A DNA stretch of 46,573 nt from Actinoallomurus sp. (GCA_025964625.1 JAOPYL010000004.1:1-46573); one strand, 5' to 3'; counted from the stretch's first letter, positions 17,315-26,254 are shown. The notes: a model not told the origin generated them from the sequence alone. A program made the numbers and translations.

Positions 17315-19028
17315 CGTGGAGCCGGGCGGGCCTGACATAACAGGCACCCTGCCGGACATTCCGGTAGTGCAGGAGGAGTCCTCCCGCGGCCGCGGGGTGG
17401 GCGGTGTGCTGCGGTCCAGCGCCGTCATGGCCGTGGGCACCGTGGCGTCCCGGCTGCTCGGCTTCGTCCGCAACGCGGTCATCGTCATCGCACTGGGCAC
17501 CGGCCCGCTCGGCGACGTCTACAACGTCGCGAACGCCTTCCCCAACATCGTGTTCGACATGCTGCTCGGCGGCGTCCTCACCGCCGTGCACGTACCCATG
17601 CTGGTCCGCGCGCTACAGAAGGACCGGGCGTACGGCGAGGAGTACGAGGCACGCCTGCTCACCATCGTGCTCGGCGGCCTGCTCGCCCTCACCGCGATCT
17701 CGATGCTCTGCGCGCCGCTCCTGGTCGACCTGTACGCCGGCGAGTTCACGCCCGCCCAGCACGACCTCGCCGTGATCTTCTCGCTGTTCTTCCTGCCGCA
17801 GATCTTCTTCTACGGCGTCAGCGCGCTGGCCGGCGCCTCGCTGAACGCACGCGGCAGCTTCGGCGCGCCGATGTGGACGCCTGTGCTGAACAGCGTCGTC
17901 GTCATCATCATCGGTGGCGCGTTCCTGCTCCTGGCGGGTCCCGGCGTCACCCCGTCGAGCATCAGCAGCGGTCAGATCACGCTGCTGGCCGGCGGCACCA
18001 CCCTCGGCATCGTCGTGCAGACGGTCGCGATGTGGCCGTCGCTACGCAGGGTCGGCTTCAGATACCGTCCGCGCTTCGACTTCCGCCGTGAGGAGCTCGC
18101 GCCGGTCGGTGGCATGGCGATGTGGACCCTGCTGTACGTCGCGATCATGCAGGTCGGCCTCGTGGTGAACACCAACATCGCCATCCGCGCGGGGGTGCGC
18201 GGCGTTCAGGAGCATCTCGGGTACGGCGTCGGCCTCACCCCGTGGAGCAACGCCTACCTGCTCTTCCAGCTGCCGTACGCCATCGTCGGCGTGTCGGTGA
18301 TGACGGCGCTCCTGCCCCGGATGAGCCGGAACGCCTCCGAACAGCGGCTCGACCTGGTCCGCCAGGACATGTCCTCGGGCTTGAACCTGTCATCGGTGAT
18401 CATCGTGCCGGCCGCGGCCCTGCTGTTCGCCCTCAGCCCCGAGCTGACCACCGCGTTCTTCGCGCACGGCTCGACCGGGCTGGCCGACGCGCTGATGATC
18501 GCCAACGTGGTGCAGGCGTTCTCCCTCGCGCTGGTGCCTTTCGCGGTCTTCCAGCTGCTGCTGCGGGTCTTCTACTCGCTGGCCGACACCCGCACGCCGG
18601 CGTTGATCGCGATCGGCAACACCACGATCAGCATCACCCTCGGCCTGGTCGGCTCCGTCACGCTGCCCACCGACATGATCGTCGAAGGAATCGCGATCGC
18701 GCTGGGCATTTCGTGGGCGGTCGGCTGCGTCCTCGCCGTCCTGATCCTGCGGCGCCGCCTGGCGGGATTCGGCGCGCGGCACATCGTGAGGACCCACCTC
18801 AAGATCGCCGTCGCGACCGTTCCGGCGTTCGCGTTCGCGCTCGGAGTGCACGAGCTGTTCCTCAAGCTTTTCTACTATCACCTGATCACATCGGTGGCCG
18901 CCCTGGCCATCGGCGGAGCGGGCGCCGGTGTGCTGTATGTCCTGGTTGCACGCAGGCTGCGGGTCGCCGAGGTGGAAACACTGACCCGGACCGTGATGGG
19001 CAGGTTGCCCGGACGTGTCTCAAGTTAG
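17307..19028 (+). CDS. murJ: Lipid II flippase MurJ (MviN)
   Basis: Flips the peptidoglycan precursor lipid II across the membrane. The 573-aa protein has a short cytosolic N-tail and about 14 helices of the MOP superfamily: SSAVMAVGTVASRLLGFVRNAVI, FPNIVFDMLLGGVLTAVHVPMLV, and LLFQLPYAIVGVSVMTALLPRMSR with the conserved C-terminal motif of the first lobe. I start it at TTG 17307 because GGAGGA precedes it at proper spacing and it overlaps the DUF6049 stop; GTG 17316 is the alternative. In mycobacteria MurJ is fused to a pseudokinase (Rv3910); here it ends after the transporter and the pseudokinase is a separate gene 190 bp on. Confidence 0.95.
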   Translation: MTDVEPGGPDITGTLPDIPVVQEESSRGRGVGGVLRSSAVMAVGTVASRLLGFVRNAVIVIALGTGPLGDVYNVANAFPNIVFDMLLGGVLTAVHVPMLVRALQKDRAYGEEYEARLLTIVLGGLLALTAISMLCAPLLVDLYAGEFTPAQHDLAVIFSLFFLPQIFFYGVSALAGASLNARGSFGAPMWTPVLNSVVVIIIGGAFLLLAGPGVTPSSISSGQITLLAGGTTLGIVVQTVAMWPSLRRVGFRYRPRFDFRREELAPVGGMAMWTLLYVAIMQVGLVVNTNIAIRAGVRGVQEHLGYGVGLTPWSNAYLLFQLPYAIVGVSVMTALLPRMSRNASEQRLDLVRQDMSSGLNLSSVIIVPAAALLFALSPELTTAFFAHGSTGLADALMIANVVQAFSLALVPFAVFQLLLRVFYSLADTRTPALIAIGNTTISITLGLVGSVTLPTDMIVEGIAIALGISWAVGCVLAVLILRRRLAGFGARHIVRTHLKIAVATVPAFAFALGVHELFLKLFYYHLITSVAALAIGGAGAGVLYVLVARRLRVAEVETLTRTVMGRLPGRVSS

Positions 19029-19035
19029 GAGATCA

Positions 19036-19072
19036 TACCCGTATGGTGGGAGAGCGCGACTATCTACGGGTA
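19036..19072 (+). repeat. 8-bp inverted repeat just after murJ
   Basis: TACCCGTA (19036–19043) and TACGGGTA (19065–19072) are exact reverse complements 21 bp apart. They begin 8 bp past the murJ stop. Either an operator or an mRNA hairpin is possible. Confidence 0.45.
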
Positions 19073-19183
19073 GTAACCCAGAGACGCTCCTCAAGCGTCC
19101 TACCATCGGGCGGAATGGTCGCGTATGCCCCGCCCACGAGGCATCGAGGGAGGGCCGAAGGCGTAAGGGAGCCACGGCACTGA
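19043..19183 (+). CDS. Possible 46-aa small ORF between murJ and the pseudokinase
   Basis: An ATG at 19043 follows TTAGGAGAT, a good ribosome-binding site, and opens a 46-codon frame (MVGERDYLRVVTQRR…). The product is basic and has no membrane helix or known motif. Third-position G/C is less biased than in the real genes around it. It may be a leader peptide or chance; I cannot separate these. Confidence 0.25.
   Translation: MVGERDYLRVVTQRRSSSVLPSGGMVAYAPPTRHRGRAEGVREPRH
19083..19099 (+). repeat. Small hairpin in the murJ–pseudokinase gap
   Basis: GACGCT-CCTCA-AGCGTC forms a 6-bp stem with a 5-nt loop, 135 bp before the pseudokinase start. It could be part of an attenuator or weak terminator. 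Confidence 0.35.
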
Positions 19184-19217
19184 TCATGGGACTCGATTAC
19201 CTGCGCCGGACGCCGCG

Positions 19218-20780
19218 TTGAGCACGTCCGTCATTGAACCCGGAACCCGCCTCGCCGGTCGTTACCGCTTGGACGACCGCGTGAGTGAAGCGGGTGGTTC
19301 CACATTCTGGAAAGCGACGGACGAGATCCTCGCCCGTCCTGTCGCCGTGCTCACCTTCGCCCCGGGCTTTCCCCGGGTCCACGAGGTGGTGACCGCGGCC
19401 CGCGCCGCCAGCCGGCTGACCGATCCACGGCTCACTCAGGTGTTCGACGCCGACGACAGCGGCGAGCGCGCCTACGTCGTCAGTGAGTGGGTCACCGGGG
19501 AGACGCTCGAAGACCTGCTCGCCGAGGGGCCCATGCAGTCCGACCGGGCGGCGGCGTTCCTCCTCGAGGCGGCCGAGGCGCTCACCTCCGCGCACGGCGC
19601 CGGCCTCGCCCATCTGTGCCTCACGCCGCACAACCTCGTCTGGACCAGTGGCGGCACCGTCAAGGTCACCGGCCTCGCCGTCGAGGCCGTGCTCTCCGGC
19701 ACGACCTCCGACACGCCCGCCCCGGAGGACACCGAGGGCCTGGGCCACATGCTGTACGCCGCGCTCACCGGCCACTGGAGCGGAGTGGAGGGCACCCGGT
19801 TGCCGGCAGCGCCGACCGGCTCCGACGGGCGTCCGCTCGCGCCCGGCCAGCTCCGGGCCGGCGTGCCGCACAACCTCGACCTCATCGTCTGCCGCGCCCT
19901 GCACATCCCCCTGCGCGGCGCGCAGGAGCCCCTCAGCACCCCGTCGGCCTTCGCGGACGCCCTCAGCCAGGTTCCGCGGTCTCCGCTGCCGTTCGTGCCG
20001 CTGGTGGGTTCCACACCACCCGCGGTGGTGGCACGCCCCGACATGCCGAACCAGACCGCGGCGATGTCCTCGCCCGTCGAATCGCTGTCGCGCACCGTGC
20101 CGGACGCCGCGCCATCGAGGCGCCCGCCCCGCACGTCGGGTGCGCCGGGCCCGTCTTCGGCCCGGCACACGACCGACGGCGGAGGCTCGATCAGCAAGTC
20201 CGCCGTCGCCGCCATCGCGGCCGGCGTCCTGCTCCTGGTGGTCATCGGCGGCTGGGGCCTGTCCCAGATGGGCGGCGGCGCCGGCGGCACGAACACCAAC
20301 ACCAAGCGCGGCACGCAGACCACCCCGGTCGCCCCGAAGTCGCCCACGAAGCTCACGCCGGCCGGTGCCAGCGCCTACGACAACCCGCCGCACCCGGACA
20401 CCTCCGCCCGCAGGGACCTCGACAAGGCCATCGACGGCAACCCGTCCACCTTCTGGACGACCCAGCACTACGGGAACGCCCACTTCGGCGGCTTTCGCCC
20501 GGGTATCGGGTTGGTGATCGACATGGGCAACCCCGTTACCGTCTCCAAGGTCAGGGTCACCATGCCGCCCGCGGACCAGCCCGGAACGGTGGAACTCCAT
20601 GTCGGCGACTCCGGGGACCCGAACGCGGCCAAGACCGACACGCGCGACGCGAGCGGCGCGTTCGACCTGAACGGCCGGCAGACCAAGGGCCGCTACGTCA
20701 CGCTGTGGTTCACCAAGCTCCCGCACGCCGGCGACTTCAGGATCAGGGTGAGCGACGTCTCGGTGTACGGAACCGACTGA
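19218..20780 (+). CDS. Membrane pseudokinase with C-terminal discoidin-like domain
   Basis: A 520-aa protein with a Hanks-type kinase fold at the N-terminus (GTRLAGRYRLDDRVSEAGGSTFWKATDEIL) that has lost catalysis. The VAIK lysine is replaced (RPVAVLTF), HRDLKPxN has become HLCLTPHN near residue 132, and DFG has become TGLA. A Pro/Ser linker leads to one membrane helix at about 330–349 and an extracellular discoidin-like (F5/8 type C) β-domain. This equals the C-terminal half of mycobacterial Rv3910, whose phosphorylated pseudokinase recruits FhaA to control MurJ. The TTG at 19218 is the only start after an in-frame stop at 19164; it has no clear ribosome-binding site and overlaps the stop of an 11-codon frame (ATG 19186), so coupling is possible. 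Confidence 0.88.
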   Translation: MSTSVIEPGTRLAGRYRLDDRVSEAGGSTFWKATDEILARPVAVLTFAPGFPRVHEVVTAARAASRLTDPRLTQVFDADDSGERAYVVSEWVTGETLEDLLAEGPMQSDRAAAFLLEAAEALTSAHGAGLAHLCLTPHNLVWTSGGTVKVTGLAVEAVLSGTTSDTPAPEDTEGLGHMLYAALTGHWSGVEGTRLPAAPTGSDGRPLAPGQLRAGVPHNLDLIVCRALHIPLRGAQEPLSTPSAFADALSQVPRSPLPFVPLVGSTPPAVVARPDMPNQTAAMSSPVESLSRTVPDAAPSRRPPRTSGAPGPSSARHTTDGGGSISKSAVAAIAAGVLLLVVIGGWGLSQMGGGAGGTNTNTKRGTQTTPVAPKSPTKLTPAGASAYDNPPHPDTSARRDLDKAIDGNPSTFWTTQHYGNAHFGGFRPGIGLVIDMGNPVTVSKVRVTMPPADQPGTVELHVGDSGDPNAAKTDTRDASGAFDLNGRQTKGRYVTLWFTKLPHAGDFRIRVSDVSVYGTD

Positions 20781-20989
20781 TCCCGTCAGAACGGGCATGA
20801 TCGAACGCGGACGGCTACCATCAGGTTCGTGCTGAAGGCCCCCCGAGACGTACTACCCGGTACTCCCCGCGAGACGTCAGAGCGCCTTACGGCGCCGCCA
20901 CACGCTCGTGCCGGCGCCGGCACGGGGAGCACGGAGTGGGCCCGGCACGCCATGAGCGATGTCGCCGGCTACGGAACGGGCTGACGAAT

Positions 20990-21619
20990 ATGGCGACCAT
21001 GCGCGGGGGACGCTCGGTCGAGGCTGTTCCGGACAAGGAACTGCTGTCGCGGCACGCGAGCGGTGACCCCCATGCGTTCGCCGAACTCGTACAGCGGCAC
21101 CGGGACCGGATGTGGGCCGTGGCGTTGCGCACGCTCGGCGACCAGGAGGAGGCCGCCGACGCGCTGCAGGACGCCTTCCTGTCGGCGTACCGCGCGGCCG
21201 GCCGGTTCCGCGGCGACGCCGCGGTCACCACGTGGCTGCACCGCATCGTCGTCAACGCCTGCCTCGACCGGGTGCGGCGCCGTTCGATCCGGCCGGTCGT
21301 GCCGATGGGCGACGACGCCACGCTCGACTCGGTCGCCCCGAAGAACACCGACCCGACCTCCGCGCACGAGCTTTCGCTGGACGTGAGCCAGGCGCTGCGG
21401 CGCATACCCTTCGAGCAGCGGGCCGCTCTCGTGCTCGTGGACATGATGGGGTACGCCGTCGACGACGCGGCCACGATCCTCGAGGTCCCGCCCGGCACGA
21501 TCAAGAGCCGCTGCGCGCGAGGCCGGGCACGGCTCGCGCCACTTCTTGGTCACTTGCGGAACCAGGGACGCGGCCCAGGCGTCGAATCTGCGGAGGAAGG
21601 AGGTGGCACACCCGCGTGA
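20990..21619 (+). CDS. sigM: ECF sigma factor, SigM type
   Basis: A 209-aa extracytoplasmic-function sigma factor. Region 2 (ELVQRHRDRMWAVALRTLGDQEEAADALQDAFLSAYRAAGRFRGDAAVTTWLHRIVVNACLDRVRRR) binds the −10 element and core RNA polymerase; region 4 (LRRIPFEQRAALVLVDMMGYAVDDAATILEVPPGTIKSR) is the −35-binding helix-turn-helix. I use ATG 20990; ATG 20999 and an upstream GTG are alternatives. Position between murJ/pseudokinase and trxB matches Rv3911 and SCO3892. The next gene, overlapping by 4 nt, is its zinc anti-sigma factor. Confidence 0.9.
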   Translation: MATMRGGRSVEAVPDKELLSRHASGDPHAFAELVQRHRDRMWAVALRTLGDQEEAADALQDAFLSAYRAAGRFRGDAAVTTWLHRIVVNACLDRVRRRSIRPVVPMGDDATLDSVAPKNTDPTSAHELSLDVSQALRRIPFEQRAALVLVDMMGYAVDDAATILEVPPGTIKSRCARGRARLAPLLGHLRNQGRGPGVESAEEGGGTPA

Positions 21620-22377
21620 CTGCAGCACATCTTGACCATGAAGCGCTGGCCGACTTCGCCGAGGGGATTCTCGACGACGCCACGGCCACGACCGCCGAAG
21701 AACACCTGGCCGACTGCGCCGACTGCCGCAAGCGCGCCGCCGAGGTGGCGGAGGTGTCCCGCGTACTCGCGGAGGCACCTACTCCGCCGATGCCCGCGCA
21801 CCTGGTAGACCGGCTCGACGCGGCGATCGCCGCCGAGGCCGCTTCGCATGTGCCCGCACACCGGCACGCCCGCAGGTTCCAGCTCCTCGCCGCGGCCGCC
21901 GCGGCGGTGGTCACGGTCGGCGGGGGAGCCGTCGCCGTCCGCACCGTCATGGACGACGGAGACTCCAACGGCGCGTCGGTCTCCCAGCCGCCGGTGGAGG
22001 AGCCCTCGCGCTCGCATGCCGCCGGCGTCCGGCCGAGGCCGCAGGCCGCCGGTTCGGTGCCGTACACCGTGGTTCACAGCGGCACGAAGTACACCGCCGC
22101 GGACCTGGGACCACAGGTCTCCGCGTCGCTGCCGAGGACCGCGCCCACCGGACCCCGCGCGCTCAGCGCGGCGGACGACTCGCTGAACGGCTGTATCGCC
22201 CGTGTGGGCGGTGGAAAGACCCCGCTGCTGGTCGATACGGCGGCGTACGAAGGCCGGTCCGCGACCGTCATCGCACTGCCCGGGAACGACGCCCGCCACG
22301 CGGACGTCTGGGTCGTCGGCCCGGGGTGCTCGGCCGCCGACACCGACCTGATCGCGCATCGGCAGGTCGCCCGCTGA
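21616..22377 (+). CDS. Zinc-binding anti-sigma factor of SigM
   Basis: A 253-aa single-pass membrane protein that should hold SigM inactive. The cytosolic N-terminus has the ZAS signature H30-x3-C34-x2-C37 after an amphipathic helix ([17 protein letters not shown]). A membrane helix lies near residues 92–112 ([21 protein letters not shown]), and the C-terminal ~140 residues are extracellular. GTG 21616 overlaps the sigM stop, and a strong GGAGGAAGGAGG site lies inside the sigM 3' end. The Cys ligands could make it thiol-responsive, which would fit the thioredoxin genes next door, but ZAS proteins are not all redox sensors. A strong terminator follows. Confidence 0.88.
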   Translation: MTAAHLDHEALADFAEGILDDATATTAEEHLADCADCRKRAAEVAEVSRVLAEAPTPPMPAHLVDRLDAAIAAEAASHVPAHRHARRFQLLAAAAAAVVTVGGGAVAVRTVMDDGDSNGASVSQPPVEEPSRSHAAGVRPRPQAAGSVPYTVVHSGTKYTAADLGPQVSASLPRTAPTGPRALSAADDSLNGCIARVGGGKTPLLVDTAAYEGRSATVIALPGNDARHADVWVVGPGCSAADTDLIAHRQVAR

Positions 22378-22389
22378 TCCATGCCCTAC

Positions 22390-22428
22390 CGAGGGCCGGC
22401 CCGTCCTGTTCGGACGGGCCGGCCCTCG
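22390..22428 (+). terminator. Strong hairpin after the sigM operon
   Basis: A perfect 17-bp stem (22390–22406 with 22412–22428) and a TGTTC loop, 12 bp past the anti-sigma stop. It separates the sigM unit from trxB. Confidence 0.88.
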
Positions 22429-22487
22429 TGTCCAGGATGCTGCTCGCGTAGAGAGGTTCCCCCGGCTCCGTGCCGGTGGCCTGTCCG

Positions 22488-22513
22488 GGAATCACGGCGG
22501 CCTAGGATCGGTT
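22488..22513 (+). promoter_or_regulatory. SigR-type promoter of trxB
   Basis: GGAAT at 22488–22492 and GTT at 22511–22513 are separated by exactly 18 bp, the consensus for the thiol-stress sigma factor SigR (SigH in mycobacteria). It lies 78 bp before the trxB start. In S. coelicolor trxBA is a known SigR target. Confidence 0.8.
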
Positions 22514-22591
22514 TACGCCCCTGCGGAGCCGAACGTCACCAGGCAAAGGCAACCGCAGGCTTCGCCGACAAGATCAGAAAGAGGCGCGACA

Positions 22592-23620
22592 GTGAGCGAC
22601 GTGCGTAACGTGATCATCATCGGGTCGGGGCCCGCGGGCTATACGGCCGCGATCTACGCCGCCCGTGGTGACCTCAAGCCCCTGGTCTTCGAAGGCGCCG
22701 TGACCGCGGGCGGCGCCCTGATGAACACGACCGAGGTGGAGAACTTCCCCGGCTTCCCGGACGGGATCCAGGGCCCCGACCTCATGGACAACATGCGGAA
22801 GCAGGCCGAGCGCTTCGGGGCGGAGCTCGTCACGGACGACGTCACCGAGGTCGATCTCACCGCGTCGCCGAAGGTCGTGAAGGTCGGCGACGAGACACAC
22901 CTCGCCAAGTCGGTCATCATCGCCACGGGCTCGAAGTACCGCGAGCTGGGGCTGCTGAGCGAGAAGAAGCTCGCCGGGCACGGCGTGTCCTGGTGCGCCA
23001 CCTGTGACGGCTTCTTCTTCCGCGACAAGGACATCGCCGTGATCGGCGGTGGCGACTCCGCCCTGGAAGAGGCCACCTTCCTGAGCCGGTTCGCCCGTTC
23101 TGTCACTGTGATCCACCGCCGCGACGAGCTCCGGGCCAGCAAGATCATGCAGGACCGGGCGTTCGCCACCGAAAAGATCCGTTTTGTCTGGGACTCCGAG
23201 GTCGTCGACATCCTGGGTGACGACCGCGTGGCGGGCATCCGGCTCCGAAACATCAAGACCGGCGAAGAGACCACCCTGGAGCTCTCCGGGGTGTTCATCG
23301 CCATCGGGCACGAGCCCCGTACGGAGCTGTTCGCCGGCCAGCTCGACCTCGACGACGAGGGCTACCTGGTCGTCAACGCACCGACCACGGAGACGAACGT
23401 CCCCGGTGTGTTCGGATCGGGTGACGTGGTCGACCACAGGTACCGCCAGGCGATCACGGCGGCCGGCACCGGCTCCGCGGCCGCGCTCGACGCGGAGCGC
23501 TGGCTGCAGGACCAGGGGACCGCGGAGCTCACTCCCCAGCTCGAAGGCGCGTCCCGGCCGGACGGCACGCCCCAGGCCCAGAGCGCTTCCCAGGCAGAGC
23601 CCACGCCCCAGCAGGCGTAA
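22592..23620 (+). CDS. trxB: Thioredoxin-disulfide reductase
   Basis: Uses NADPH and FAD to reduce thioredoxin. The 342-aa protein shows the FAD motif [15 protein letters not shown], the redox pair C135-A-T-C138 in WCATCDG, the NADPH motif [10 protein letters not shown] with HRRDELRAS, and the FAD-binding [23 protein letters not shown] 22592 is the start, with AGAGG before it. The ~35-aa C-terminal tail (Pro/Gln/Ser-rich) is longer than usual and is not conserved in the family. trxA follows 76 bp later. A SigR-type promoter precedes the gene. Confidence 0.97.
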   Translation: MSDVRNVIIIGSGPAGYTAAIYAARGDLKPLVFEGAVTAGGALMNTTEVENFPGFPDGIQGPDLMDNMRKQAERFGAELVTDDVTEVDLTASPKVVKVGDETHLAKSVIIATGSKYRELGLLSEKKLAGHGVSWCATCDGFFFRDKDIAVIGGGDSALEEATFLSRFARSVTVIHRRDELRASKIMQDRAFATEKIRFVWDSEVVDILGDDRVAGIRLRNIKTGEETTLELSGVFIAIGHEPRTELFAGQLDLDDEGYLVVNAPTTETNVPGVFGSGDVVDHRYRQAITAAGTGSAAALDAERWLQDQGTAELTPQLEGASRPDGTPQAQSASQAEPTPQQA

Positions 23621-23696
23621 GCGGCCGCGCGGGCGGGCCGCCGAGTCGGCGGCCCGGTCCGGCGGGAAGATTTCGCAGCACGAGTTAGGAGATCCT

Positions 23697-24017
23697 GTGG
23701 CAACCAAGGTCGTCACCGACGCCGACTTCGAGGTCGAGGTGCTGAAGAGCGACAAGCCGGTCCTGGTCGACTTCTGGGCGGAGTGGTGCGGGCCGTGCCG
23801 CCAGGTGGGCCCGATCCTCGAGGAGATCGCCGCCGAGCACGCCGAGAAGCTGTCCATCGTCAAGATCAACATCGACGAGAACCCATCGGTTCCGGCGAAG
23901 TACGGGATCATGCAGATCCCCACGATGAACGTCTTCCAGGGCGGCGAGGTCGTCAAGCAGATCATCGGGGCCAAGCCGAAGGCCGCACTGCTCAAGGAGC
24001 TCGGCGAATACATCTAG
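23697..24017 (+). CDS. trxA: Thioredoxin
   Basis: A 106-aa thioredoxin that reduces protein disulfides. The active site WCGPC has Cys31 and Cys34; FWAEWCGPCRQVGP and the cis-proline block IPTMNVFQGG are canonical. GTG 23697 follows TTAGGAG. It is the partner of trxB just upstream, and the pair ends at a strong T-tailed terminator. In M. tuberculosis the next gene would be cwlM; here it is absent. Confidence 0.96.
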   Translation: MATKVVTDADFEVEVLKSDKPVLVDFWAEWCGPCRQVGPILEEIAAEHAEKLSIVKINIDENPSVPAKYGIMQIPTMNVFQGGEVVKQIIGAKPKAALLKELGEYI

Positions 24018-24045
24018 GCCATCTGCGCCCTTCCGCGGTCTGCTG

Positions 24046-24080
24046 GCGACGGCCCCACGTCTCTGACGTGGGGCCGTCGC
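24046..24080 (+). terminator. Rho-independent terminator after trxA
   Basis: A perfect 15-bp stem (24046–24060 with 24066–24080), a CTCTG loop and a TATTTT tail. It is the clearest intrinsic terminator in the window. Confidence 0.93.
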
Positions 24081-24337
24081 TATTTTCACGCCTCCGGCCT
24101 GCGGAAACTCATGAGAGCCCCGCTGGTGGCCGAACGTGCGCCCCCTGATGCGATGTGATCAAGACGGCACCCCAGGCGCGCCTCGGCGCCCTGACACCCG
24201 GAAACGACCATCATGAGGCTCGGACTCAGGTCGAGCGATGGATTGACCACCGGACCGCGTGACGAATCCAATGACAAGCGGCGTGTCACCTTGCGTCTCG
24301 CATGATCATGACTTATCTCAAACGCACTGAGGCGCCT
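24081..24337. other. Gene-free gap between convergent trxA and GNAT genes
   Basis: I see no gene, RNA or repeat here. It has lower coding bias than its flanks. In mycobacteria cwlM lies at this position. Confidence 0.4.
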
Positions 24338-24955
24338 TCAGACGGGACGGAGCGCGCCCTCGGGTGACATCGATCCGAGAAGGCGTTCGAGGGCGACCTC
24401 GACGTCCTCACGCCACGACACGGCCGACTTGAGCTCGAGCCGCAGGCGCGGATAGCGATGGTGCGGCCGTACGGTCTTGAAGCCGACCGCGAGCATGTAC
24501 TCCGCGGGCATCACGCAGCCGGGCTTCTCCCACTTGAGGTCGCCGAAGGCCTCAATCGCCCGGAGTCCCCGCCGGGTCAGATCCTTGGCGACACCCTGCA
24601 CGAGCATTCGGCCCAGGCCGCCACCCTGGAATTCCGGGATGATGTGCGCGGTCATCATCAGTGCGGCGTCGGCACTGACCGGGCTCGTGGGGAACGCGAC
24701 CGAACGCGGAACGTACAGCGGAGGTGCGTACATCACGTAGCCGGCAGCCACTCCGTCGACATAGATGATCTTTCCGCAGCTGCCCCACTCCAGAAGCGTG
24801 GAGGAGATCCACGCCTCCTTCTCCAGCTCTGGATCGCCGCCGTCCTCGGCCCGCTGCCTGTTCACGGGATCGAGCTCCCAGAACACGCACCTGCGACATC
24901 GAGTCGGCAGATCGTCAAGATTGTCCAGCGTGACATTGACCAGACGACGCGACAC
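24338..24955 (-). CDS. GNAT family N-acetyltransferase
   Basis: A 205-aa protein with a GNAT core: the acetyl-CoA-binding motif A is IIPEFQGGGLGRMLVQGVAKDL (about residues 106–127), flanked by DGVAAGYVMYAPP and YMLAVGFKTVRPHHRYPRLRLEL. The N-terminal CRRCVFWELDP is characteristic of the group next to parB in actinomycetes. Substrate is unknown. It runs in the same direction as parB but downstream of it, after a 321-bp gap that holds a parS site. Confidence 0.87.
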   Translation of the reverse strand: MSRRLVNVTLDNLDDLPTRCRRCVFWELDPVNRQRAEDGGDPELEKEAWISSTLLEWGSCGKIIYVDGVAAGYVMYAPPLYVPRSVAFPTSPVSADAALMMTAHIIPEFQGGGLGRMLVQGVAKDLTRRGLRAIEAFGDLKWEKPGCVMPAEYMLAVGFKTVRPHHRYPRLRLELKSAVSWREDVEVALERLLGSMSPEGALRPV

Positions 24956-25066
24956 CGGCCAGGCCCCCTTCTTGGGCGGAGCGCCTTCATCACCAGGACC
25001 TATTCCCGCTCCGCGAGGATCTTAGAGCTTGAATTCGAACTCTCTGCTCCTGTACCGGCCGCCCCA

Positions 25067-25082
25067 CTGTTTCACGTGAAAC
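25067..25082. promoter_or_regulatory. parS: parS site next to parB
   Basis: The 14-bp core GTTTCACGTGAAAC (25068–25081) is perfect, with T on the left flank. ParB loads here and spreads to organise the origin region. Confidence 0.95.
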
Positions 25083-25136
25083 GCAACAGTGAGCCGGCGA
25101 TGCCCTGAACGCAGCAGTGAGCCGGCGATGCCCTGA
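25081..25136. repeat. 28-bp tandem duplication abutting parS
   Basis: Two direct copies, 25081–25108 and 25109–25136, differ at two positions. The core AGCCGGCGAT appears a third time at about 25155. The first copy starts inside the parS flank. No gene covers it. Confidence 0.85.
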
Positions 25137-25276
25137 GCAGAAGGCCGGCGGAGCCGGCGATCACCGCGGGCGGCTGCGGCAGTCGAACCGATGGGCCTCG
25201 CCGCCTGAACCGATGTACCTGGCCCTGCGACCGTCCCGCCGCCCCGCCGGCGGAGTCGGAAACGGCCGCTCCGCTC

Positions 25277-26233
25277 TCAGCGGGCGGCCGGGCCCTGCTC
25301 TCCGCCGGGGGTCATGGCCTCGATGATGCGCTCCAGGTCCTCGAGGGAGGCGAACTCCACCACGATCTTCCCCTTGCGGCGGCCGAGGTCGACGCTGACC
25401 TTGGTCTCGTACAGCTCGGAGAGTTCGGCGGCCAGCTCCCTGATCCGGGGGTTCACCGGCTTGGCGGCGGTCTTGCGGCGAGCGGTCTCCTTGGTGTCGC
25501 CGCCCTCGCCGAGCGCGATCATCTCCTCGACGGCCCGGACGGACAGCCCCTCGGCGACGATCCTGGCCGCCATCTGCTCCTGCCGCTCAGTGCCGTCCAG
25601 CCCCAGAAGGGCTCGCGCGTGCCCGGCGCTGAGGACTCCGGCGGCCACGCGCCGCTGCACGGCGGGCGGCAGGTTCAGGAGCCGGAGCGTATTGGTGATG
25701 TGCGGCCGGGAGCGCCCGACACGCGTCGCCAACTCCTCGTGCGTCGCACCGAAGTCATCGAGCAGCTGCTGGTAGGCGGCCGCCTCCTCCAGCGCGTTGA
25801 GCTGCTGCCGATGGAGGTTCTCCATCAGCGCGTCGCGCAGCATGTCGTCGTCGCCGGTGTCCCGGACGATCGCCGGGATCGTGTCGACGCCCGCGAGCTT
25901 GGAGGCGCGCAGGCGGCGCTCGCCCATGATGAGCTCATAGGCATCCGGAGTGAGCTCGCGTACGACGATCGGCTGGAGCAGGCCGACGATGCCGATCGAG
26001 GCGGCCAGCTCTTCCAGCGCTTCATCGTCGAAGGTCTGGCGTGGCTGCCGCGGGTTGGGAGTGATCGACGCGATGGGCAGCTCCGCGAAGTGCGCCCCGG
26101 CCACGAGCACCGGCGCGGAGCCTTCCGGCGTCGGCGTCTGCGCCGCATAGTCATGGGGAGCCGCCGGCTCCGCTGGCGCAGTGGGGATCAACGCCCCCAA
26201 GCCCTTGCCAAGCCCGCGTCGCTGCTGACTCAC
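25277..26233 (-). CDS. parB: Chromosome partitioning protein ParB
   Basis: A CTPase clamp that loads at parS and compacts the origin for segregation with ParA. The 318-aa protein begins [14 protein letters not shown], the ParA-activating tail. It has the CTP-binding boxes [21 protein letters not shown] and [12 protein letters not shown], then [21 protein letters not shown], and the parS-binding helix-turn-helix [26 protein letters not shown]. The C-terminal dimerisation domain ([19 protein letters not shown]) is present. GTG 26233 follows GGAGGA. The two parS cores in this window are its cis sites. parA is 278 bp upstream. Confidence 0.97.
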   Translation of the reverse strand: MSQQRRGLGKGLGALIPTAPAEPAAPHDYAAQTPTPEGSAPVLVAGAHFAELPIASITPNPRQPRQTFDDEALEELAASIGIVGLLQPIVVRELTPDAYELIMGERRLRASKLAGVDTIPAIVRDTGDDDMLRDALMENLHRQQLNALEEAAAYQQLLDDFGATHEELATRVGRSRPHITNTLRLLNLPPAVQRRVAAGVLSAGHARALLGLDGTERQEQMAARIVAEGLSVRAVEEMIALGEGGDTKETARRKTAAKPVNPRIRELAAELSELYETKVSVDLGRRKGKIVVEFASLEDLERIIEAMTPGGEQGPAAR

Positions 26234-26254
26234 TTCGGTTCCTCCATGCCCCGA

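Noticed and set aside
19015-19221. 68-codon frame across the murJ–pseudokinase gap
   Set aside because: It begins inside murJ and lacks a ribosome-binding site at its first start; only its last 11 codons (ATG 19186) were kept as a possible coupling frame.
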